Part shown: positions 1-5,196 of the stretch, piece by piece
How the letters are laid out: every line of letters begins with the position of its first letter
Numbering within the stretch: the first letter of the stretch is position 1
NCBI GenBank assembly: GCA_903929895.1
Contig: CAIYWM010000161.1
Coordinates: 1 to 5,373 of the forward strand
Reading direction: 5' to 3'
Source: an uncultured Alphaproteobacteria bacterium
GTDB taxonomy: Bacteria > Pseudomonadota > Alphaproteobacteria > Reyranellales > Reyranellaceae
Length of the DNA: 5,373 nt
Made by a program: the position numbers and the translations under genes
Notes under the pieces: model-generated
The model's input: the letters and a program-made list of their open reading frames with translations, nothing else
What the model was told of the DNA's origin: nothing
Databases searched by the model: none

Positions 1-610
1 AGATCCCCTGCGTGCCGTTGCCGTGATGCACGTCGACATCGAGGATCGCCACGCGCTGGTGTGCGGCCCGCAGGCGTTGTGCGGCCACGGCGGTGTTGTT
101 CAAAAAGCAGAAGCCGCCCGCCATGTCGGCATAGGCATGATGGCCCGGCGGCCGGCAGAGCGCGTAGGCGTGATTTTCACCCGCCAGCACCATGTCGGCC
201 ACCGTGGCGGCGACCTCGGTGGCGGCGAGAGCTGCGTCCCAGGTGTGCGGCCCGATCGGGCAGCCGGTGTCGACCTGATGCCAGCCGGCGCGGCCGGCCA
301 GGGCCTTCGGGTAGGAGGCATGGGCGCGTGCCGGATGGACATTGGGCACCACTTCCGGCCCCGCACCCGGCAGCTTCGCCCATTCGCGCGCGGCGATCTG
401 CAGGAAGTCGAGATAGTCCGGCGTATGCACGGTGGCGGCCGGCGCCGGGCCATATGATTTCGGCGGCAGGATCGTATGGCCCGCTTCCGTGGCGGCAGCC
501 AGCAGGCGGGTGGCGCGTTCGGGCTGCTCGGCGCTGCGCAGCTTGGTGCCCCGCACCACGAAGTGCTGCGGGTCGTGCTGGGCGTGCTTCTCGGAATAGA
601 CGATTTTCAC
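1..610 (-). CDS. Acetylpolyamine amidohydrolase / histone deacetylase family protein, C-terminus beyond window edge
   Basis: Partial gene; 203 codons are visible and the rest lies beyond base 1. The translation begins [17 protein letters not shown] and carries the arginase/deacetylase-fold active-site signatures: RPPGHHA (residues 153-159, tandem His157-His158), a GGFCFLNN loop (165-172) and [11 protein letters not shown] (191-201). By family knowledge Asp193 and His195 are zinc ligands; the third ligand (Asp) should lie past the edge. The N-terminal layout, with a long loop before GPHTWDAAL (120-128), resembles bacterial acetylpolyamine amidohydrolases more than eukaryotic HDACs. Expected reaction: zinc-dependent hydrolysis of an acetyl-amine (acetylpolyamine or similar), in the cytoplasm; no signal peptide is seen. 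The start is GTG at 608-610: an in-frame TGA lies four codons upstream, no other start codon lies between, and a GAGGT Shine-Dalgarno sits 6 nt before it. It is the second gene of a unit with the CoA-transferase. The substrate is uncertain; the family assignment is secure. Confidence 0.9.
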   Translation of the reverse strand, partial: MKIVYSEKHAQHDPQHFVVRGTKLRSAEQPERATRLLAAATEAGHTILPPKSYGPAPAATVHTPDYLDFLQIAAREWAKLPGAGPEVVPNVHPARAHASYPKALAGRAGWHQVDTGCPIGPHTWDAALAATEVAATVADMVLAGENHAYALCRPPGHHAYADMAGGFCFLNNTAVAAQRLRAAHQRVAILDVDVHHGNGTQGI

Positions 611-616
611 GGTAGG

Positions 617-621
617 ACCTC
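617..621 (-). promoter_or_regulatory. Ribosome binding site overlapping the upstream stop codon
   Basis: On the minus strand the junction reads TGAGGTCCTACCGTG. The Shine-Dalgarno GAGGT (621-617) shares two bases with the TGA stop of the CoA-transferase (622-620), and a 6-nt spacer leads to the GTG start of the deacetylase-like gene (610-608). This arrangement decides the GTG start and implies translational coupling: ribosomes finishing the first gene sit on the initiation site of the second. Confidence 0.75.
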
Positions 622-1792
622 AGGTCGTCGCGATGGCCTTCGCCGACTTGAGGGCGGCGATCTCGTCATCGCTATAGCCCACCTCGCGCATGATCTCGAC
701 CGTGTGCTCGCCGATACCGGGCGACTTCTGCCGCGTCTCGACCGGGGCGGACGAGAGCTTGATCGGGTTGGCGGCCGACTTCACCGGGCCGATGCCGGGA
801 TAGTCGATCTCCAGCACGCTGCCGCGCGCCTTGGCATGCTCGCTCGCCATCACGTCGCTCACCTTGTAGGCGGCGGAGCAGGGCATGCCGGCGGGGATCA
901 GCCGCTCGAGCAGCTCGTCGGCGGTGTACTGCAGGAAATAGTCCTCGATCATCCCTTCGAGGAGGGCCCGATGGGCGACGCGGCCGGCATTGGTCTTGAA
1001 GCGCTCGTCGTCGAGCCAGTCCTTCCGGCCGAGCGCCGTGCAGAGCAGGCGCCAGAAGGCGTCGTTGGTGCCGGCCACGAACACCGGCTGCGTCTTCGTC
1101 GGGAAGACACGCAGCGGGCAGAGGATCGTGTTCGACGTGCCCATGCGCTCGGGATTCTCGCCGGTGAGACCATGGTTTGTGATCCAGTGACTCATCATGT
1201 GCATGCCGACGTCGAAGAGCGACAGGTCGAGCCGCTGGCCCTTGCCGGTCTTGATCCGGTGCAGCAGCGCGAAGGCGATGCCGCCGGCGCAGGCGAGACC
1301 GGTCGAATAGTCGATCGGCGCCGTGCCGACGCGGCACATCTCGCCCTGGTAGGGGCCGGTCGCATCCATCAGGCCGATCTCGGCCTGGATGCAGGGATCG
1401 TAACCGGCGCGCGGCGAGTAGGGGCCGGTCTGGCCGTAGCCCGAGATCGAGGCGTAGACGGTCTGCGGATTGACCTTCGAGACGACATCCCAGCCGAACC
1501 CCAGCTTGTCGATCACGCCCGGCGTGAAGGCCTCCATGAACACATCGGCCTTCTTGACCAGACGCATCAGCACGTCCTTGCCGCCCTCGCTGCGCAGGTC
1601 GATCGCCAGGCCGCGCTTGTTGCGGTTCATCGACGGCACCCAGGCGCCGCCGAAATGCGGCCGGAAATGCTCGCCGTTCAGCGGCTCGACCTTGATCACG
1701 TCGGCACCCATGTCGCCCAGCATCTGGCCGGCCGTTGGACCGGCGATGACCTGCGTCAGGTCGAGAACGAGCGTGTCGGACAGCGGAAGCAT
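620..1792 (-). CDS. CaiB/BaiF family (family III) CoA-transferase
   Basis: A 390-residue protein, normal for this family. It opens with the standard core: LSDTLVLDLTQVIAGPTAG (residues 4-22), then MLGDMGADVIKVE (24-36), where the N-terminal Rossmann-like half binds CoA. The stretch MNRNKRGLAIDL (55-66), SGYGQTGPY (117-125) and the segment GTAPIDYSTG (156-165) are also typical. Asp161 in that last segment is the expected catalytic aspartate that forms the acyl-anhydride intermediate with the carboxylate substrate (family knowledge from formyl-CoA transferase). It should move CoA between two carboxylic acids in the cytoplasm as an interlocked homodimer. The acceptor and donor cannot be read from sequence: members include formyl-, carnitine-, succinyl- and mesaconyl-CoA transferases. 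The frame stays open to an ATG at 1870. I chose the ATG at 1792 because the conserved core begins directly after it and an AGGAGG precedes it; ATG 1822 is a possible alternative. It is first gene of the minus-strand unit with the deacetylase-like gene. Confidence 0.92.
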   Translation of the reverse strand: MLPLSDTLVLDLTQVIAGPTAGQMLGDMGADVIKVEPLNGEHFRPHFGGAWVPSMNRNKRGLAIDLRSEGGKDVLMRLVKKADVFMEAFTPGVIDKLGFGWDVVSKVNPQTVYASISGYGQTGPYSPRAGYDPCIQAEIGLMDATGPYQGEMCRVGTAPIDYSTGLACAGGIAFALLHRIKTGKGQRLDLSLFDVGMHMMSHWITNHGLTGENPERMGTSNTILCPLRVFPTKTQPVFVAGTNDAFWRLLCTALGRKDWLDDERFKTNAGRVAHRALLEGMIEDYFLQYTADELLERLIPAGMPCSAAYKVSDVMASEHAKARGSVLEIDYPGIGPVKSAANPIKLSSAPVETRQKSPGIGEHTVEIMREVGYSDDEIAALKSAKAIATT

Positions 1793-1912
1793 GCGATGAA
1801 AGTCCTCCTGAACCTCACCCATGCAGAACGACGCACACCTGCTCAAGCACTTCGTTTCGCTGGCTGGCATTTGCTATGGTCGCAGCTTGTCTCGATCCGG
1901 AGTCCACAGCCA
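1793..1912. promoter_or_regulatory. Divergent intergenic region between CoA-transferase and M20 hydrolase genes
   Basis: A 120-bp gap between two genes pointing away from each other, so promoters for both should lie here. Rightward, the bases TGCTATGGT (1872-1880) form a plausible extended -10 (TG-N-TATGGT) about 33 bp ahead of the M20 start, but no good -35 is visible (TTCGTT near 1851 is the nearest). Leftward, TTGAGC (read on minus near 1840) could be a -35 with no convincing -10. I see no strong palindromic operator. The role follows from gene arrangement; the exact elements are weak guesses. Confidence 0.45.
1804..1809 (-). promoter_or_regulatory. Shine-Dalgarno of the CoA-transferase gene
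   Basis: Perfect AGGAGG on the minus strand (CCTCCT on plus), 11 nt ahead of the ATG at 1792. The spacer is somewhat long, but this is the strongest ribosome-binding match in the region. It favours the ATG at 1792 over the in-frame ATGs at 1822 and 1870, which lie upstream of it. Confidence 0.65.
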
Positions 1913-3154
1913 ATGAATGCCAGCGAACGCCCCAATCTCCGCGTAGATCCCGACCGGCTGTGGTCGAGCCTGATGGAACTGGGCAAGATCGGCGGGACGG
2001 AGAAGGGCGGCGTCTGTCGCATCGCGCTCACCGACCTCGACCGGCAAGGCCGCGATCTGTTCGTGCGCTGGGCGAAGGAGGCGGGCTGCACCATCAAGGT
2101 CGACCAGCTGGGCAACGTCTTTGCCCGACGCGAGGGTCGCGATCCGGCGAAGCCGCCGATCATGACCGGCTCCCATCTCGACACCCAGCCGACCGGCGGC
2201 AAGTTCGACGGCGCCTATGGGGTGATGGCAGGGCTCGAAGTGCTGCGCGTGCTTCACGATTCGAACTACGTCACCGAGGCGCCGATCGAGGTCGCGGTCT
2301 GGACCAACGAGGAAGGCTGCCGCTTCGCGCCGGCCATGGTGGCGTCGGGCGTGTTCGGCGGCGCTTTCACGCTGGGGCATGCGCTGTCGATCAAGGATCG
2401 CGACGGTGTGAGCTTCGGCGAGGCGCTGAAGCAGATCGGCTATGACGGCAAGGAGCCGGTCGGCGGCCGGCCGATCGCCGCTTTCTTCGAAGCACATATC
2501 GAGCAGGGTCCGATCCTGGAGCGCGAGAAGAAGACAATCGGCGTGGTCACGGGCGCGCAGGGCCAGCGTTGGTACGAGATCAACTGGACGGGCATGGAGA
2601 GCCATGCCGGTACGACGCCCATGGAAGGCCGCCGCGACGCGCTGGTCGGGGCGGCGGAACTGATCGTTGCCGCGCGTGCCATCGGCAACCGGCCGAACGG
2701 CCGCTCGACCATCGGCGTGATCGAGAGCCAGCCGCAGTCGCGCAACACCATCCCCGGGCGCGTGTTCATGACGGTCGACTTCCGTCACCCGGACGATGCC
2801 GAACTGACGAAGATGGACGCCGAGATGCGCGCTGCCGTGGCCGACATTGCCAGGCGCCATCGCCTCGAGGTGACGGTCGAGCAGATCTGGTACTTCCCGC
2901 CGTCGCCTTTCGCGAAGGAGCTGGTCGAGGCGGTGCGTCGCGGCGCCGAGCAGGCGGGCTATCCGCACATGGACATCGTGAGCGGCGCCGGCCACGACGC
3001 CTGCTATGTCAGCCGCGTCGCGCCGACGGCGATGGTGTTCGTGCCTTGCAAGGATGGCGTCAGCCACAACGAGATCGAGGACGCCAGCAAGAGCGACGTC
3101 GGCGCCGGTGCGCAGATCCTGCTGCAGGCGATGGTCGAGCGGGCGAATGCTTGA
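1913..3154 (+). CDS. M20-family zinc amidohydrolase, N-carbamoyl-L-amino-acid hydrolase / beta-ureidopropionase type
   Basis: A 413-residue protein, typical length for the hydantoinase/carbamoylase branch of M20. All expected dinuclear metal ligands are present: His88 in GSHLDTQP, bridging Asp99 in GGKFDGAYGV, Glu134 in TNEEGCRF (Glu133 the likely general base), His195 in EAHIEQGP and His385 in GVSHNE. The lid/dimerisation domain (about 210-325) carries GMESHAGTTPM (227-237) and SRNTIPG (276-282); GAGHDA (359-364) is also family-typical. Expected reaction: hydrolysis of an N-carbamoyl amino acid or beta-ureido acid to amino acid, CO2 and ammonia, in the cytoplasm. Relatives act on allantoate or ureidoglycine, so the substrate is open. 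The start is ATG 1913, with GGAG at 1899-1902 and a 10-nt spacer. The same frame is open far upstream (to about 476), but only by running antisense through the CoA-transferase, and that extension has no family similarity. benE follows after the palindromic repeat. Confidence 0.93.
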   Translation: MNASERPNLRVDPDRLWSSLMELGKIGGTEKGGVCRIALTDLDRQGRDLFVRWAKEAGCTIKVDQLGNVFARREGRDPAKPPIMTGSHLDTQPTGGKFDGAYGVMAGLEVLRVLHDSNYVTEAPIEVAVWTNEEGCRFAPAMVASGVFGGAFTLGHALSIKDRDGVSFGEALKQIGYDGKEPVGGRPIAAFFEAHIEQGPILEREKKTIGVVTGAQGQRWYEINWTGMESHAGTTPMEGRRDALVGAAELIVAARAIGNRPNGRSTIGVIESQPQSRNTIPGRVFMTVDFRHPDDAELTKMDAEMRAAVADIARRHRLEVTVEQIWYFPPSPFAKELVEAVRRGAEQAGYPHMDIVSGAGHDACYVSRVAPTAMVFVPCKDGVSHNEIEDASKSDVGAGAQILLQAMVERANA

Positions 3155-3185
3155 TTTGGCGCACGGCGATCGCTCGATGAAGTCT

Positions 3186-3256
3186 GTCATCCTGAGCCGC
3201 AGGCGAGGGACCTTTGGTGGGCGTCGCGAAAGGTCCCTCGCTGCGCTCGGGATGAC
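3186..3256. repeat. Palindromic intergenic repeat (GTCATCC...GGATGAC type), long imperfect hairpin
   Basis: A 71-bp near-perfect inverted repeat. The left arm 3186-3215 pairs with 3229-3256 through 28 base pairs (12+4+12), broken only by two single-base bulges (near 3198 and 3203) and one G-U pair (3193/3249). The loop is about 13 nt (3216-3228). Translated on the minus strand it gives the peptide VIPSAARDLS followed by LRLRMT, and on plus VILSRRRGTF then SLAALGMT. I recognise these as recurrent spurious peptides from this kind of dispersed genomic repeat, which supports a multi-copy element. It sits 31 bp after the M20 stop and 6 bp before the benE start. As RNA it would form a strong stem and could attenuate, stabilise or separate the two messages (inference). 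It has no U-tract, so it is not a standard intrinsic terminator. Confidence 0.85.
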
Positions 3257-3262
3257 GCGGGT

Positions 3263-4426
3263 TTGAAAACCGGCGGCCTGATCTCCGTCGCGGCCGCCGC
3301 GCTGGTCGCGACGATCGCGGGCGTGGGTGGAACGTTGCCCGTGGTGCTGGCGGCCGCGCAGGCGGTGGGGGCGACGCCCGATCAGGCGAGTTCGTGGGTC
3401 TCGGGTCTCGGCCTCGCCACGGCAGCGAGCGCGCTGATCCTCAGCGTGCGTTACCGCATGCCGATCATCACCGCCTGGTCGACGCCGGGCGCCGCGCTGA
3501 TCGCCTCGACCTCCGGCGTGCCGAGCTTCGCGGCGGCGGTCGGCGCGTTCGTGCTGGCGGCGCTCCTGATCCTGCTGACCGCCGCGGTGAAGCCGCTCGG
3601 CCGGCTGATCGGGAAGATCCCGCCCAGCATTGCCGCGGCCATGCTGGCCGGCATCCTGCTGCGGCTCGTCATGGCGATGGTCGAGCATGTGCCCTCCGCG
3701 CCGCTGCTGGTCCTGCCGTTGATCGCTCTGTTCCTGGTGGCGCGCCTCTTCTTTCCGGCCCTTGCCTCGCTGATCGTGCTGGTCGGCGGCGCGCTGCTCG
3801 CCTGGTCGCTCGGTCTCGTGAAGCCGCTGCCGTCGCTCGGCCTCTCGACCCTGGTCGTCACCGCGCCCGCGTGGGACGTGGCCACGCTCGTCGGTCTCGG
3901 CGTGCCGCTCTATCTCGTGACCATGGCGTCGCAGAACCTGCCGGGCTTCGCGGTGCTGCGCGGCTCGGGCTATCAGCCGCCGACGCAGCCCATCCTCGCC
4001 GTGACGGGCGCGGCGTCGCTCGGCACGGCGTTCCTCGGCGCCCACACGTCCAATCTCGCCGCGATCTCGGCCGCGCTGTGCACCGGCCCCGACGCGCACC
4101 CCGATCCGGCACAACGCTGGAAGACGGGGCCGTTCTATGCCCTGTTCTGGGGCCTGATCGCCCTGTTCGGCGCCTCGCTGGTCGGCCTGTTCGGCGCGCT
4201 GCCGCCGGCATTGCTGGCCACCGTCGCCGGTACGGCGTTGCTGGGCTCGATGGCCGGTGCGCTGGGCATCGCGCTGGCCGGCGAGCAGGACCGTCTCGCG
4301 GCGGCGGGTACGCTGGCCGTCACCGTCTCGGGCGTCACCCTGATGGGCGTCGGCTCGGCCTTCTGGGGTCTCGTCTTCGGGCTGCTGATCCTCGGGGTCG
4401 ACCGCCTCACGAAGGCCAAGCGCTAG
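3263..4426 (+). CDS. benE: BenE-family inner-membrane transporter (benzoate/H+ symporter type)
   Basis: A 387-residue, very hydrophobic protein; the family is near 390. Family signatures appear in order: AWSTPGAALI (residues 71-80), PPSIAAAMLAGILLRL (120-135), PLYLVTMASQNLPG (215-228), AHPDPAQRW (278-286) and SGVTLMGVGSAFWGL (356-370). Roughly 11-12 membrane spans are suggested, for example at 6-34, 43-64, 88-108, 119-140, 146-186, 205-224, 243-270, 292-312, 314-338 and 346-378 (some blocks hold two spans). Known members import benzoate with protons, but the real substrate here is open. The start is TTG 3263: back to the M20 stop there is no ATG, GTG or other TTG in frame, and later candidates would cut the first span. 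No convincing Shine-Dalgarno is seen, because the palindromic repeat ends at 3256 and occupies its place. The N-terminus is a few residues shorter than I expect for the family. The gene could be cotranscribed with the M20 hydrolase. Confidence 0.88.
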   Translation: MKTGGLISVAAAALVATIAGVGGTLPVVLAAAQAVGATPDQASSWVSGLGLATAASALILSVRYRMPIITAWSTPGAALIASTSGVPSFAAAVGAFVLAALLILLTAAVKPLGRLIGKIPPSIAAAMLAGILLRLVMAMVEHVPSAPLLVLPLIALFLVARLFFPALASLIVLVGGALLAWSLGLVKPLPSLGLSTLVVTAPAWDVATLVGLGVPLYLVTMASQNLPGFAVLRGSGYQPPTQPILAVTGAASLGTAFLGAHTSNLAAISAALCTGPDAHPDPAQRWKTGPFYALFWGLIALFGASLVGLFGALPPALLATVAGTALLGSMAGALGIALAGEQDRLAAAGTLAVTVSGVTLMGVGSAFWGLVFGLLILGVDRLTKAKR

Positions 4427-4531
4427 CAGGCTGTCGAATGGGTTTTTGCAGGCACCGGCGGGCAACATCGACCCGTCAACGGTACCAGGATACCCTATTC
4501 TGGGGTGCGACTCTCGCTTCGTTAGATTCGT
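4427..4531. other. Convergent intergenic gap between benE and the CMD-family gene
   Basis: A 105-bp gap between the 3' ends of two facing genes, where a bidirectional terminator would be expected. I find only small hairpins: GGTA...TACC (4481-4494) and ACCC...GGGT (4492-4506, 4-bp stem). They overlap, and neither is followed by a clean T-run. A TTTTT at 4443-4447 has no stem before it. No gene is seen. The right end is AT-rich and enters the 9-bp tandem repeat. Confidence 0.5.
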
Positions 4532-4553
4532 TTATTTCGTTTGTTTCGTTTGT
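4518..4553. repeat. Four-copy 9-bp tandem repeat crossing the 3' end of the CMD-family gene
   Basis: On the plus strand four consecutive 9-mers read TTCGTTAGA, TTCGTTTAT, TTCGTTTGT and TTCGTTTGT. The last two are identical and the others diverge by one to three bases at the right end. On the coding (minus) strand the unit is CAAACGAAA, which encodes Gln-Thr-Lys. Two copies supply the QTKQTK tail of the CMD-family protein, and the third begins TAA and is the stop codon. The unit length is a multiple of three, so copy changes would keep the frame. Its A+T-rich make-up contrasts with the surrounding GC-rich sequence. Confidence 0.8.
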
Positions 4554-5110
4554 GCTCCCTGACGATGCCCGTCCGGGAAGCGCGCGGCATAGGCTTCGAG
4601 CGGCAGGTCGAGGGCGCGGCAGAGGAAGCTGATCGTGTGATAGTAGCCCGCAAGCGCGATCACTTCGATTATCTGCGCCTCGTCGAAATGGGCGGCGAGC
4701 CGAGCCCAGGTTTCGTCACCGATGGTACGGCGGTCGACCAGATCGTCGACGGCGGCCAGCAGCGCTTGCTCGTCGGCCGACCAGCAGGACGCATAGGCCG
4801 GGCCGTGAACGGTGGCCGCGATCCTCTCCGCGTCGAAGCCGACCTTTTCGGCGAAGAAGGCGATGTGGACGCCCCATTCATACTCGGCCCCGAGCCGTGC
4901 CGTCGTGCGGTCGATCACGACCTCGCGCTGGCGCAGCGAGAGGGCGCCTTTGTCGAGCAGGCCGCCGGCGAACATCTTCCCGAAGACGCGCGGGTTGCGC
5001 GCCATTGTCCGGAACAGGACCAGCGGCGCCACGCCCGGCGGCATGGTGCGCGCCAGGGCGGTCGCGATCTCTGTCGGATAAGGCTCTTCGGCGGGAGCGA
5101 TGCGGGGCAT
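4532..5110 (-). CDS. Carboxymuconolactone decarboxylase (CMD/AhpD-fold) family protein
   Basis: A 192-residue, mainly helical protein. The core REVVIDRTTARLGAEYEWGVH (residues 62-82) followed by IAFFAEKVGF matches the CMD/AhpD-like family, in the branch where EYEW replaces the peroxidase centre. Relative to His82, which aligns with the conserved histidine after CxxC in AhpD, the two cysteine positions are Ala75 and Glu78. The only cysteines are Cys109 and Cys164, which do not form a CxxC. A thiol peroxidase of AhpD type is therefore unlikely; a decarboxylase-like or other lactone/hydroperoxide role is possible but not shown. It appears cytoplasmic, with no signal peptide. The start is ATG 5110, with GGAGA 6 nt upstream. 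The C-terminal tail QTKQTK is encoded by a tandem repeat and falls outside the domain. It is divergent from an HxlR-type regulator across 86 bp with two inverted repeats, so it is the likely target of that regulator. Confidence 0.87.
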   Translation of the reverse strand: MPRIAPAEEPYPTEIATALARTMPPGVAPLVLFRTMARNPRVFGKMFAGGLLDKGALSLRQREVVIDRTTARLGAEYEWGVHIAFFAEKVGFDAERIAATVHGPAYASCWSADEQALLAAVDDLVDRRTIGDETWARLAAHFDEAQIIEVIALAGYYHTISFLCRALDLPLEAYAARFPDGHRQGAQTKQTK

Positions 5111-5128
5111 GGCGGGTCTCCATCGGGC

Positions 5129-5149
5129 TTGCTACATATTCAGTAGCAA
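5129..5149. promoter_or_regulatory. Inverted repeat, candidate HxlR operator site 1
   Basis: Perfect 7-bp arms TTGCTAC-N7-GTAGCAA, centred at 5139 in the divergent region, 19 bp ahead of the CMD-family ATG. The symmetry and the adjacent winged-helix regulator suggest a dimer-binding operator. It matches site 2 at 14 of 21 positions. The binding protein is inferred from location. Confidence 0.65.
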
Positions 5150-5162
5150 CGAGCGATGCGAT

Positions 5163-5183
5163 TCGCTACAGAAATTGTAGTAA
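5163..5183. promoter_or_regulatory. Inverted repeat, candidate HxlR operator site 2
   Basis: Same architecture as site 1: GCTACA-N5-TGTAGT, centred at 5173, with CTACA/TGTAG as the perfect core arms and an outer T...A pair. It lies just ahead of the regulator's GGAG (5185-5188), where bound protein would block transcription or initiation of the regulator gene, pointing to autoregulation. Centre-to-centre distance to site 1 is 34 bp, a little over three helical turns. Confidence 0.6.
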
Positions 5184-5196
5184 CGGAGTGTAATAG

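Noticed and set aside
1793..1870. Longer CoA-transferase start at ATG 1870
   Set aside because: The extra 26 residues (cysteine-containing, no family match) precede the AGGAGG site and the conserved N-terminal core begins right after the ATG at 1792.
1861..1875. Sigma-54-like promoter (TGG...TTGC) before the M20 gene
   Set aside because: Between the GG at 1862-1863 and the GC at 1873-1874 there are 9 bases instead of the required 10, and the second TGGC is too close to the GC.
476..1912. Long 5' extension of the M20 frame (about 479 extra codons)
   Set aside because: It runs antisense through the CoA-transferase, has no domain character, and the real start at 1913 has a ribosome-binding site and family-matching N-terminus.
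3186..3256. Palindrome as a MITE or IS end
   Set aside because: No target-site duplication or transposase-type terminal repeats could be made out; it fits a dispersed palindromic repeat better.
3177..3266. Small plus-strand frame starting ATGAAGTCTGTC and ending in the repeat
   Set aside because: Its peptide is the translation of the palindromic repeat, a known kind of spurious ORF, and it overlaps the benE start.
1874..4468. 864-codon minus-strand open frame antisense to the M20 and benE genes
   Set aside because: The translation is low-complexity, rich in Arg, Asp, Gln and His, as expected from the antisense of GC-rich genes, and the plus strand has well-supported proteins over the whole stretch.
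4427..4531. Intrinsic terminator between benE and the CMD-family gene
   Set aside because: Only weak 4-bp stems without an adjoining T-run are seen; termination here may be factor-dependent.
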